DNA from: Actinomycetes bacterium
GTDB taxonomy: Bacteria > Actinomycetota > Coriobacteriia > Coriobacteriales > Eggerthellaceae
Assembly (NCBI GenBank): GCA_023429565.1
Contig: JAEZDJ010000113.1
Span: forward strand, 1-27,766
Reading direction: 5' to 3'
Length of the DNA: 27,766 nt
Below, one piece after another: positions 8,557 through 15,942 of the stretch (its first letter is position 1; every line of letters starts with the position of its first letter). The notes under the pieces are model-generated. The model did not search any database, was not told the DNA's origin, and was given only the letters and a program-made list of their open reading frames with translations. A program made the translations under genes and the position numbers.

Positions 8557-8598
8557 GGAGAGCAACGGGGAAGCAACGACTTATGGCGACTTGGAGCA

Positions 8599-8628
8599 GG
8601 TTTGCGGGCGCAAGCGCGGCCGCAAACC
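8599..8628. other. Strong GC-rich hairpin between gcl-like gene and FKBP gene
   Basis: A 30-base inverted repeat beginning GGTTTGCGG and ending CCGCAAACC forms a nine-bp outer stem, one G-G mismatch and a three-bp inner stem with a four-base loop. No T tract follows on either strand. It may be a factor-assisted terminator or an attenuating/stabilising element between the two plus-strand genes. Confidence 0.45.
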
Positions 8629-8680
8629 CCTCTCGGTTAGACTGAGGGAGACGCTCAATCCCGAAAGACAGGAGCTCTCC

Positions 8681-9109
8681 ATGAGCAACGAAGGCAAAAA
8701 GGTCAAGGTTCATTACACCGGAACGCTCGATGACGGGACAAAATTCGACTCATCCCTCGATCGCGGCGAGCCAATCGAATTCACCTGCGGCGCCGGTCAA
8801 ATGATTCCCGGATTCGATGCAGCGGTCAAGGACATGGAGAAGGACGAGACGAAGACCGTGAACATTCCCGCCGCCGATGCGTACGGAGAACGTCGCGAAG
8901 ACATGGTGCAGCAGGTCCCCGTTTCCCAGATCCCCAACGGCGAAGAGCTTCCCGTGGGACAGACCATCTACATGCGCGGTCCTGAGGGACAGCCCTTCCC
9001 CGTGTTTGTGCGTTCCATCGAAGACGGCATTGCCACGTTCGACATGAATCACGAGCTCGCTGGCAAGGATCTCACGTTTGAGATCACGCTTGTCGAGGTT
9101 GCCGAGTAA
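8681..9109 (+). CDS. FKBP-type peptidyl-prolyl isomerase, SlyD-like
   Basis: Cytoplasmic proline isomerase and chaperone. The FKBP core starts VKVHYTGTLDDGTKFDSS and continues GAGQMIPGFDAAVKDM. An inserted flap of the SlyD kind (about residues 65-125, from AYGERREDMVQQVP to DGIATFDMNHELAGKDL) interrupts the fold before the last strand LTFEITLVEV. It lacks the histidine/cysteine-rich metal-binding tail of E. coli SlyD, so a nickel role is not supported. The start ATG has AGGAG at good spacing (MSNEGKKVKVHYTG). 142 residues, complete. Follows the glutamate-cysteine ligase by 124 bases on the same strand. Confidence 0.9.
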   Translation: MSNEGKKVKVHYTGTLDDGTKFDSSLDRGEPIEFTCGAGQMIPGFDAAVKDMEKDETKTVNIPAADAYGERREDMVQQVPVSQIPNGEELPVGQTIYMRGPEGQPFPVFVRSIEDGIATFDMNHELAGKDLTFEITLVEVAE

Positions 9110-9162
9110 CGCAGCGCGCCACGCCACCAGAGAACCTTCGACAAGCGGGCTCGCGAAAGTCT

Positions 9163-9921
9163 CTAGTTGGCGTACATGCTCTGGTACGGACGAGAACTGG
9201 CAGGCTTCAGGCGGTAGAAGCCTGCTCCGCTCGCATCAACCTGCGCACCGAGGTCGGCAGCGAAATAATCGTTGTAGCGACCAAGAAGCGTCCGAAGGAC
9301 GGCACGGTCGTCATCGTCGACCGGCTCCTGAACAAGTCCTGCCGGAATGTCGCCGTCGGCAAGCTCATGCCTCATATAGATGACTCCGCCATGCATGCCG
9401 GTTGCCAGATAGTTCCCTGGCTTTCCGAGCAGGATGACAATTCCTCCAGCCATGTACTCTCCGAGGAAGCTGCCAGCGTCGCCGCCGATGACAATGGCAG
9501 GACACTTGTCTTCGAATTGCTTCATATGAATGCCGACACGCCATCCGCAACCTTCGCGCACGAATATCTGTCCGCCGCGCATCCCGTATCCCGCAGCGTC
9601 GCCGCAACGGCCATGGACCACGATGCAGCCATCGTTCATCGTATTGCCGATCTGATCCTGCGCGTTGCCGAAGACCTCGATCTCGCCACCGTCCATATAG
9701 CATGCCATATCGTTCCCCGGCACCCCATGGATCTTCAGCGTTTTTCCCGCAGGCATGGCACACCCCAGGTAACGCTGGGCGAACGCCTCGTTGATTTCCA
9801 CGGTGTCCGCCAAAGCCAATGCCTCGCGCACCACTTCATTGGCCTCCGTGAAATGCTCGGTGCCCAAGGTCACGGAAACGAGGCTCTCCCCGTTGCTCCC
9901 CTTGGTCGTCGCTGTCGTCAT
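9163..9921 (-). CDS. Glutamate synthase GXGXG-domain subunit
   Basis: Stand-alone version of the C-terminal domain of the large glutamate synthase subunit, a right-handed beta helix that shapes the enzyme and the ammonia channel. Repeated glycine motifs are visible: GNDMACYMDGGEIEVFGNAQ, GDAAGYGMRGGQIFVREG, GGDAGSFLGEYMAGGIVILLG and GMHGGVIYMRHE. It is the last gene of the five-gene glutamate synthase operon. Its ATG (9921-9919) overlaps the stop of the preceding reductase gene as ATGA, with GGAAGGA upstream, so translation is coupled. 252 residues, as expected for the free domain. In most bacteria this domain is fused to the FMN and glutaminase domains; separate polypeptides are known in archaea and some anaerobes. 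Confidence 0.9.
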   Translation of the reverse strand: MTTATTKGSNGESLVSVTLGTEHFTEANEVVREALALADTVEINEAFAQRYLGCAMPAGKTLKIHGVPGNDMACYMDGGEIEVFGNAQDQIGNTMNDGCIVVHGRCGDAAGYGMRGGQIFVREGCGWRVGIHMKQFEDKCPAIVIGGDAGSFLGEYMAGGIVILLGKPGNYLATGMHGGVIYMRHELADGDIPAGLVQEPVDDDDRAVLRTLLGRYNDYFAADLGAQVDASGAGFYRLKPASSRPYQSMYAN

Positions 9922-11276
9922 GCCTGTTCCTTCCATCCGCGTCGGTCTCGATCAGGAGGATAGCATCGGTGAAGCCGAGCCCAACGCACGTCGGCAGGAA
10001 AATCAAGGTTGACCGGCGCATCCTCAAACACATTGCCCGACAGCGTAGCAAGCTTCACACGCTGCTCGATGAGCGCGGTGTATATGCCCGCATTCGTCGG
10101 ACGGTTCAGCAAGATATATCCCACAAGGCAGTCGTCCTTTGTGACGAACTTGGCGTAGACGGAACCTTCTGCGACAACCCTGACCTCATAGCCTTCGTCG
10201 GCGGCAGGATTGATGACGCCTGCCGTCAAGAGAGAGATGTCAAAGAAATCGACGGCATTGACCGCGAAATTGCCCTCGAACGGTTCAGCCTCGGCAGCTT
10301 CGGCCATAAATTGACCCGCCGCTTTTCCTTGGCGCATGGCATTCGGCCAGAGCGCGAGGGGACGTTGCGCCCCATCAAGAATGTCCGTCACCTGGGTCAC
10401 ATCGCCTGCTGCATACACATCGGGAAGACTCGTCTGCAAGTCAGTCCCACAAACCAAGCCGCGGCCCTGCTCCGCGCCCGCCTCGACCGCAAACGCTGAG
10501 TTGGGACGCACCCCAACCGCGGCAATCACCAGGTCGCACGCAAGTTCCTCCCCATTCGTCAAAAGCACCGACTCTATGGATGTCCCCGCTCCCCTCATTT
10601 CGTCGGCAGACACGCCCGGCAGGCAGGTGATGCCATGCCGATCCAACAGTTCCTGCAAGAGGGCAGCCCCCTGATCGTCCAAGACTGCGGGAAGTATCCG
10701 GGGAGCAAGCTCGAGCACAACGACGTCGTCCACATGGTGGCTCAACGCTTCGGCCGCCTTGAGCCCGATGAGGCCCGCACCGATGACGACGGCACGGCTG
10801 CTCCGTTCCGCAGCATGGGCGCGGTCCGATGCCGCACGTGCGGCATCCCACGCACCCTTGGCGTCGTCGAGGGTGAGAAACGTGTGGACGTTGTCTTTCC
10901 CCTCAAGCCCCTTGATCGGCGGCGTAAAGGGGACGCTTCCAGTTGCTATCAGGCACTTTCCGTATTTGACGCCTTCGCCGTTCGCCAGGTTCGCCACATG
11001 GGCATCCGCGTCGAGGGACGTGACCTCATAATCGGGACCCAACAACGTGTCGAGGGAGTTCTCCTCATAGAACCCCTCCTGCTTGAATCCCAGGCGGTCT
11101 TCGGTCGTCTTGCCTTCGATGAGATAGGAGATGAGAGGCCTTCCATACACGGCATAAGGCTCTCGGCTCACAATAAGCACCGATCCGTCAGCATCAGTGG
11201 CCCGGATGTATTCCGCGGCGGTGACGCCGGCAGCCGAGTTGCCGATGATCAGATAATCGGTTTCGCGGTTCGCCAT
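9918..11276 (-). CDS. FAD/NAD(P)-dependent oxidoreductase of the glutamate synthase operon
   Basis: Pyridine-nucleotide-disulphide-type flavoprotein of the nitrite/rubredoxin reductase class. It has an FAD motif near the N-terminus (YLIIGNSAAGVTAAEYIR), a second dinucleotide motif in the middle (VVIGAGLIGLKAAEAL) and the FAD-contacting LPDVYAAGDVTQV. It probably passes electrons from NAD(P)H to the neighbouring ferredoxin subunits and so replaces the usual GltD small subunit. That role is inferred from its place inside the operon. The frame opens at 11324, but the ATG at 11276 has AAGGAG eight bases upstream and lies directly after the ferredoxin stop. 452 residues. It ends ATGA-overlapped with the GXGXG gene. 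Confidence 0.85.
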   Translation of the reverse strand: MANRETDYLIIGNSAAGVTAAEYIRATDADGSVLIVSREPYAVYGRPLISYLIEGKTTEDRLGFKQEGFYEENSLDTLLGPDYEVTSLDADAHVANLANGEGVKYGKCLIATGSVPFTPPIKGLEGKDNVHTFLTLDDAKGAWDAARAASDRAHAAERSSRAVVIGAGLIGLKAAEALSHHVDDVVVLELAPRILPAVLDDQGAALLQELLDRHGITCLPGVSADEMRGAGTSIESVLLTNGEELACDLVIAAVGVRPNSAFAVEAGAEQGRGLVCGTDLQTSLPDVYAAGDVTQVTDILDGAQRPLALWPNAMRQGKAAGQFMAEAAEAEPFEGNFAVNAVDFFDISLLTAGVINPAADEGYEVRVVAEGSVYAKFVTKDDCLVGYILLNRPTNAGIYTALIEQRVKLATLSGNVFEDAPVNLDFPADVRWARLHRCYPPDRDRRGWKEQA

Positions 11277-11278
11277 GA

Positions 11279-11743
11279 TTAGCACTCCTTGCTTTCCACG
11301 TAGATGAGAGCGCGGTTTGGACATGCCTTCACGCAGCTTGGCTCACCCGGCTGGCCCGGCACATCCCCACACAGGTCGCACTTGTATGCTATACCCTTCT
11401 CCGCCACATCCTCGATGCGAACGCAGCCGAAAGGACACAGCGACACGCAGGTCCTGCATCCAACGCATTTTGCAGGATCGGACGTGACCACGCCGGTGAC
11501 CGGATTCTTGGTCATCGCACCTGAAATGCACCCTTCGACGCACTTTGGATTGGCGCAGTGGCGACAGTTGATGGCAACCGAAAGCTGCTTTCCTCCTTCG
11601 ACGCGCACACGATTCTGAGGTTTGGGATACTCGACGGCAAACGCCTTCACCGCGTTCTTGCTGGCAGAATGGAATGTCTTGCAGGCAACTTCACAACGCT
11701 TGCAGTCCATGCACCATTGTTCGATCGCGTAGATTCGCTTCAT
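11279..11743 (-). CDS. Four-cluster ferredoxin of the glutamate synthase operon
   Basis: HycB/DmsB-like electron-transfer protein with motifs for four [4Fe-4S] clusters: CMDCKRCEVAC, then CRHCANPKCVEGC, then CVGCRTCVSLCP, then CDLCGDVP followed by CVKACP. It sits between the FAD reductase and the FMN synthase genes and most likely carries electrons between them. The FMN gene's stop overlaps the start region. Candidate starts are GTG 11752, ATG 11749 and ATG 11743, preceded by GGGAG. I chose ATG 11743 (MKRIYAIEQW, spacing ten bases), but ATG 11749 (spacing four) is equally possible. 154 residues with the chosen start. No signal peptide, so it is cytoplasmic, unlike the related subunits of exported oxidoreductases. 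Confidence 0.88.
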   Translation of the reverse strand: MKRIYAIEQWCMDCKRCEVACKTFHSASKNAVKAFAVEYPKPQNRVRVEGGKQLSVAINCRHCANPKCVEGCISGAMTKNPVTGVVTSDPAKCVGCRTCVSLCPFGCVRIEDVAEKGIAYKCDLCGDVPGQPGEPSCVKACPNRALIYVESKEC

Positions 11744-11748
11744 GACCA

Positions 11749-13254
11749 TCACTCTCCCGCATATTTCACGCCGAGGATATCAAGCTCCTTCTCATTAAGG
11801 CCCACGCCCCGCAGCATGAGGCGATTGCCCCGCAGGCTGTCGATTGCGTTGATGCCCATGCCGCCCATCATTTCCTGAATCTCGTGGTTCCAAGCGCGGA
11901 TGAGGTTCACCACGCGTTCCGCACCGATCTCAGGATTGAGACGTTTCACCAATTCAGGACGTTGGGTAGCTATACCCCAGTTGCACCTGCCGCTCGCACA
12001 GTCTTGGCACTGATGGCAGCCGAGCGCGATGATGGGCGCACTGGCACAGTATACTGCGTCGGCACCCAAGGCAACTGCGCGCACGACGTCGGCCGAACTC
12101 CGAATGGAACCCGCCGCCACGAGGCTGACCCGCGAACGAATCCCCTCGTCACGCAGCCGCTGATCAACGGCTGCCAGCGCAAGCTCGATCGGGATGCCAA
12201 CGTTGTCGCGAATGCGCGTCGGCGCAGCCCCGGTGCCTCCACGAAAGCCATCGACGACGATGATGTCAGCTCCCGCACGTGCCATGCCGCTCGCAATGGC
12301 GGCAGCGTTGTGCACGGCAGCTATCTTCACGGCGACGGGCTTGCGATAGAGCGTCGCTTCCTTGAGGGAGAAAATGAGCTGGCGGAGATCTTCAATCGAG
12401 TAGATGTCGTGATGCGGAGCAGGTGAGATGGCGTCGGTCCCCTGCGGAATCATGCGAGTTTGCGACACCTCTTCATTGATCTTCTCGCCAGGAAGGTGGC
12501 CGCCGATGCCCGGCTTGGCCCCCTGCCCTATCTTGATCTCAATCATGGCACCCGCATTGAGGTAATGCGCGTCCACGCCAAAGCGTCCGCTGGCAACCTG
12601 CACGATGGCATGGTCTCCATAACGCTCGAGATCCTTGTGCAGGCCACCCTCGCCCGTGTTGAAATAGGTCCCCAACTCTTCGGCGGCAATGGCAAGCGAC
12701 TTCTGCGTGTTGAGCGACACGGAGCCAAAGCTCATGGCCGAGAACATGATGGGGACGTCGAGCTTGATCTGAGGAGGCATCTTGGACACCACCGTATGTT
12801 CGCGTTCGTTGACCTTGAGCACGTCAGGCCGGCTGCCAAGCATCACACGCGTCTCCATGGGCTCACGCAACGGGTCGATAGAGGGATTCGTGACCTGGCT
12901 TGCGTTGAGAAGCAAATGATCCCAATAGATGGGGTAATGCTGGGGGTTGCCCATTGACGACAGCAGCACGGCTCCCGTCTGGGCCTGCTTGGCGATGTCC
13001 TGCATGGCTCCAAGGGTCCAATTGTTCGACCCATTGCCCACCTGCGGCCATTTGGTTATGGCAAGGGCCGACGTGGGGCACATGACCACGCAACGCTGAC
13101 AGTTCACGCACGCACGATGGTCGGCCGTCACCCGTCCGAGCTCCTTGTCGACCTTGTGCACGCCATTGCTGCAGGACCGCTCGCAGACGCCGCATTGGAT
13201 GCAAAGATCCTCGTCACGCTCAACTTTATACCGGGGAAGCAGATAATCGAGCAT
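11749..13254 (-). CDS. Glutamate synthase FMN-domain subunit with ferredoxin head
   Basis: Catalytic subunit that reduces 2-iminoglutarate, formed from 2-oxoglutarate and ammonia, to glutamate. The N-terminus holds two [4Fe-4S] motifs (CIQCGVCERSC and CVNCQRCVVMCP, residues about 18-60). Then comes the FMN barrel: MFSAMSFGSVS, TGEGGLHKDLERYGDHAIVQ, IKIGQGAKPGIGGHLPG, VVDGFRGGTGAAPTRIRDNV and VAAGSIRSSADVVRAVALGA. Near the C-terminus GCHQCQDCASGRCNWGIATQ matches the cluster region of GltB but has one extra cysteine. 501 residues, about the size of archaeal-type stand-alone glutamate synthase. The start ATG is preceded by AAGGAGG at eight bases and lies almost on the glutaminase stop. Confidence 0.93.
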   Translation of the reverse strand: MLDYLLPRYKVERDEDLCIQCGVCERSCSNGVHKVDKELGRVTADHRACVNCQRCVVMCPTSALAITKWPQVGNGSNNWTLGAMQDIAKQAQTGAVLLSSMGNPQHYPIYWDHLLLNASQVTNPSIDPLREPMETRVMLGSRPDVLKVNEREHTVVSKMPPQIKLDVPIMFSAMSFGSVSLNTQKSLAIAAEELGTYFNTGEGGLHKDLERYGDHAIVQVASGRFGVDAHYLNAGAMIEIKIGQGAKPGIGGHLPGEKINEEVSQTRMIPQGTDAISPAPHHDIYSIEDLRQLIFSLKEATLYRKPVAVKIAAVHNAAAIASGMARAGADIIVVDGFRGGTGAAPTRIRDNVGIPIELALAAVDQRLRDEGIRSRVSLVAAGSIRSSADVVRAVALGADAVYCASAPIIALGCHQCQDCASGRCNWGIATQRPELVKRLNPEIGAERVVNLIRAWNHEIQEMMGGMGINAIDSLRGNRLMLRGVGLNEKELDILGVKYAGE

Positions 13255-13257
13255 AGC

Positions 13258-14457
13258 TCACGCCTCCTTTCTATTTTCAACTGGAGCAACGCCGGCAAGG
13301 ACGCGCAGCCCGTCTGGAGCAGGTTCGTTCTCAGCGGGTTCCTGTGCCTTGCGCGCAGCCACCTTGTCGAGCTGCACGACGAAGGGCACGCCTCCGTCAA
13401 TGGAACGCACGTTCTCGACGTCCGGGCAGACGATCTCGATGGCCGCCTGCTCGGAAGCCAGATACACCATGCTTCCCTTCTCGCCCACCATGAGCGCCCG
13501 CAGCTTCAGGCGGTCATTCAGCGCGAGCAAGCCCTCGTCCGAGCCGAGAATGACCGACATGGGGCCGCTGATGAGCGCACTGGAATAGACACAGCGCAGC
13601 GCCGTCTCGAATGCGGCGCGCTCGGGACCCATCTTGTCGATCTCGTCCCATGCGCTTGCCGTCATGATATGCGCCGCCATCTCCTGCGAGAAGCCGTGCT
13701 TGCGCACAAGCAGGTCGAACAGGTAGGTGATGACTTCCGTGTCGGTCTGCAGCGTGCAGTCATAGCCGAACTGCTCCACGTAGCGACGATTCGCATCGTA
13801 GCTCGATATCTCTCCGTTATGAACGATAGACCAGTTCAAAAGGGTGAAGGGGTGAGCTCCGCCCCACCAGCCAGGCGTGTTGGTGGGGAAGCGGCCATGC
13901 GCCGTCCACAGCCAGGCGCGATAGTCTTGGATGCGATAGAACTCCCCTATATCCTCAGGATAGCCAACGCCCTTGAACGCGCCCATGTTCTTTCCCGACG
14001 AAGCGACGAACGCGCCAGGAATCGAGGCGTTGATATGAAACACATGCTGCATGGTGTACTCGTCCTCATCGAGGCCGCTCATGTCGAGCTTCGTCGGATG
14101 AGGCGCAACGAAGTAACGCCAGATGTCGGGAGGATCCTGGATGGATCGCACCGACTCAGTGGGGATGCGCTCCTGCTTCTCGCTCATGAAGAACCCGTCG
14201 AGATACGCCTCGGTCTCGTCGCGTGCATCCTTGCTCTCATACATGATGTGAAAGGCGTACAGTTCGGCAAACTCGGGATAAATCCCGTAGGCTGCAAAGC
14301 CGCCGCCCAAACCGTTGCTGCGGTCGTGCATGAGCGCGATGGATTTGAGGATGTCGCCACCCCCATGCCGGTTGCCGCTTTTATCCATAATGCCGGAAAT
14401 GGCGCAGCCGGACGGTATCCTGACATTGCCTTCCCGAAGTCCCTGCTTTAAGGGCAT
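13258..14457 (-). CDS. Glutamate synthase class-II glutaminase subunit
   Basis: Separate glutamine amidotransferase that hydrolyses glutamine and delivers ammonia to the FMN subunit. The nucleophile is expected to be Cys18 in SGCAISGIMDKSG. Class-II amidotransferases need it at the N-terminus, so a 17-residue propeptide is probably removed (inference). Other blocks: AHGRFPTNTPGWWGGAHPF (the substrate-binding RFSTN-like loop), NWSIVHNGEISSYDANRRYV, and DTEVITYLFDLLV. 399 residues, matching the GATase domain of large glutamate synthases. First gene of the operon; AGGAG lies eight bases before the ATG. The region upstream forms a large nested inverted repeat described separately. The opposite strand here has a long open frame that I judge non-coding. 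Confidence 0.92.
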   Translation of the reverse strand: MPLKQGLREGNVRIPSGCAISGIMDKSGNRHGGGDILKSIALMHDRSNGLGGGFAAYGIYPEFAELYAFHIMYESKDARDETEAYLDGFFMSEKQERIPTESVRSIQDPPDIWRYFVAPHPTKLDMSGLDEDEYTMQHVFHINASIPGAFVASSGKNMGAFKGVGYPEDIGEFYRIQDYRAWLWTAHGRFPTNTPGWWGGAHPFTLLNWSIVHNGEISSYDANRRYVEQFGYDCTLQTDTEVITYLFDLLVRKHGFSQEMAAHIMTASAWDEIDKMGPERAAFETALRCVYSSALISGPMSVILGSDEGLLALNDRLKLRALMVGEKGSMVYLASEQAAIEIVCPDVENVRSIDGGVPFVVQLDKVAARKAQEPAENEPAPDGLRVLAGVAPVENRKEA

Positions 14458-14487
14458 CGGTCACACTCCTCGTCTCGTCTCCCACTC

Positions 14488-14604
14488 GGATACGGGGCTG
14501 CGCGCTCTCGCCGGCCACATCCCCACTGCGCGGAGGTCCGAGTTCGCGCAGTGGGGACGCTTCGCCTGTAGGCATAGCCAGCGAGGGCGCACAGCCCCGT
14601 ATCC
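14488..14604 (-). ncRNA. Structured leader RNA of the glutamate synthase operon (unclassified)
   Basis: Two 28-base arms (14488-14515 and 14577-14604) are complementary except at three positions. Inside lie a perfect 12-bp stem TCCCCACTGCGC / GCGCAGTGGGGA (14520-14531, 14546-14557; 14-base loop) and a small GCC-TGTA-GGC hairpin (14564-14573), giving a three-way junction. In minus-strand RNA two of the three imperfect positions become G-U pairs and one is an A-C mismatch. In plus-strand RNA only one is a G-U pair. This favours a role in the operon's own transcript. It ends 30 bases before the ATG. I do not recognise it as a known riboswitch; a DNA-level palindromic element or MITE is the alternative. 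Confidence 0.5.
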
Positions 14605-14615
14605 CCATAGTCCCC

Positions 14616-14738
14616 TGATTCTACGGACAGAATGTTACAGCCGCGTGCACGCTCTGTTTCTATCGTGTTTCGAAACCATGATTGTCATGCCTGTCATATC
14701 GCCGTGAAACGAGCGGGAGGCGAACGAGCCCACGCGCC
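14616..14738 (-). promoter_or_regulatory. Upstream region of the glutamate synthase operon with repeated GTTTC
   Basis: A -10-like TAGAAT (minus strand, 14622-14617) lies just before the nested leader, but no convincing -35 box is at the right distance. Further upstream, GTTTC occurs twice with six bases between (14656-14660 and 14667-14671). The second copy runs into a perfect palindrome GTTTCGAAAC (14667-14676). The spacing recalls the two-half-site operators of actinobacterial nitrogen regulator GlnR, but the fit is incomplete. No gene is seen in this stretch. Confidence 0.25.
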
Positions 14739-15542
14739 TTATTCCACCCTGCGCTCCCAGTCAATAACCCGGTCGCAAAGATCGATCCGCGCCTTTCGGT
14801 TGAGCCTCACGACGCACTGCGTGAGCCGGTCTCGGTAGTCGAGATCGAAACGGTCGGGCTCTTTCAGCCCCATGCTGAGCGAAAGACCCTTTTTGACATC
14901 CGAAATGGTCGCTCCCCCATGTGCCGGAGCATCCGACCCGCGATGTCCCCCGACGAAACGCGCCGCCTTTTCGTGCATCATGCGGGCATGGGCGCGATCG
15001 TATTCAAAGCCAAAATAAGTCATTTCCCAGAAGGCTGCCGCCAATGACGCATAGCGCTCCCGCCGGCACCAGGGCCCGGCAAGCCAGACTTTGGTGGCCA
15101 ACGTTTCCTCCCAAGGCCGGAGCGCATACTCATGCGAAAAGGGGTCCCCTTCGTCGGTGTCGGTGCCGGCGCCTTCCTCGAGATGTGCTCGAACGTTGTG
15201 CACCAGGGGCGCGTCGCCCTTGATCAGCAAAACTGCTCCAAGACGATGCACGATACGGAGCGACGTGCCCTGAAGGACGAAGGATTCGCTTGGGAACAGG
15301 ACGCGATCGCGATTGCCCTTTGCGTCGACAGGAAGGGCCTGCATGACATCGAGCGTTGAGGCCAACCGCTTGCGTGCGCTCTTCGTTGCCGTGCGGTCTT
15401 GCTGTCGAGAATCATACGCCGTGAGCCCATCAAGCAAAACGCGTATGAGATTGTCTCGGTCGCTGACGCAGAGAGCGTCCTGAAGCGTCGGCATTTCCTT
15501 GAACTTCACCCGATCCTTCTCCCACAGGCTAGCAGCGGACAT
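14739..15542 (-). CDS. Conserved hypothetical protein, second gene of a two-gene unit
   Basis: I do not recognise this protein with confidence. It has 267 residues, is soluble and charged, with no signal peptide or membrane segment. The stretch YALRPWEETLA...AFWEMTYFGFEYDRA resembles the C-terminal block of a family of uncharacterised proteins (DUF6557-like: PWEEWLG then WEMTFFGF); this is by eye only. The frame extends upstream to 15686, but the ATG at 15542-15540 has GAGGAGG six bases before it, giving MSAASLWEKDRVKFKE. It overlaps the end of the upstream cysteine-rich gene by 14 bases, so the two are probably translated together. Confidence 0.65.
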   Translation of the reverse strand: MSAASLWEKDRVKFKEMPTLQDALCVSDRDNLIRVLLDGLTAYDSRQQDRTATKSARKRLASTLDVMQALPVDAKGNRDRVLFPSESFVLQGTSLRIVHRLGAVLLIKGDAPLVHNVRAHLEEGAGTDTDEGDPFSHEYALRPWEETLATKVWLAGPWCRRERYASLAAAFWEMTYFGFEYDRAHARMMHEKAARFVGGHRGSDAPAHGGATISDVKKGLSLSMGLKEPDRFDLDYRDRLTQCVVRLNRKARIDLCDRVIDWERRVE

Positions 15543-15792
15543 GGGTGACCTCCTCAACGAGGGACGCCGCCTCATCACACCCCAAGGCAGCAACGCCGCG
15601 AAGCGGCAACCGCTCCTCCAGGCAAAGGACGCACGTTTCGCACTCAGGCCCGATGGCTGACACATCCCGCCCGTCCTCCCGCTCAAGCGCGCAGAGCGGA
15701 ATTGCCTCGATGATGATGAGGGCGTTCTGCCGGGAACAACACTGCTCTTTCGGAAAGCGACACATGGCGCACACCTTCTTCAGGCGTTCCAA
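15529..15792 (-). CDS. Small cysteine-rich hypothetical protein
   Basis: Unrecognised protein of 87 residues with ten cysteines, including CAMC near the N-terminus, an adjacent CC pair, and CETCVLC in the second half. The CxxC and CxxCxxC spacings suggest zinc or Fe-S binding, which is inference. Start choice is uncertain. The TTG at 15792 keeps the first CxxC but has only a weak SD. The ATG at 15765 (MCRFPKEQCC, 78 residues) has AGAAGG about eight bases upstream. Its end overlaps the start of the following hypothetical gene, implying a shared function. No similarity to named families is visible. Confidence 0.55.
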   Translation of the reverse strand: MERLKKVCAMCRFPKEQCCSRQNALIIIEAIPLCALEREDGRDVSAIGPECETCVLCLEERLPLRGVAALGCDEAASLVEEVTHVRC

Positions 15793-15908
15793 ATCTCAGA
15801 GGATCCTGCAAGCGTGGTAAGGACGACGTGGAACACCGCCGTCAGCTATGGACCACCATCCTCAGGAGAGCGCATGACGGCGCTTGCATTGGCTCTTTAT
15901 CTGATGTC

Positions 15909-15940
15909 ATTGTATCACATTACACGAACGTTTGTTTGTC
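15909..15940 (-). promoter_or_regulatory. Possible promoter for the two-gene hypothetical unit
   Basis: The minus strand carries a good -10 box, TACAAT (15914-15909), with a TG two bases before it, in the AT-rich gap after the LuxR-type gene. No clear -35 box is present at 16-18 bases. It would give a leader of about 110 bases before the cysteine-rich gene. Confidence 0.3.
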
Positions 15941-15942
15941 AT

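Noticed and set aside
13117..14451. Long plus-strand open frame (444 codons) opposite the glutaminase and the start of the FMN subunit gene
   Set aside because: The minus-strand frames show clear family motifs across the whole stretch. The plus-strand frame is a codon-phase shadow in high-GC DNA, starts inside another gene and has no recognisable domain.
14488..14604. CRISPR-like or tandem repeat interpretation of the nested palindrome
   Set aside because: There is only one copy, with no regularly spaced repeats or spacers.
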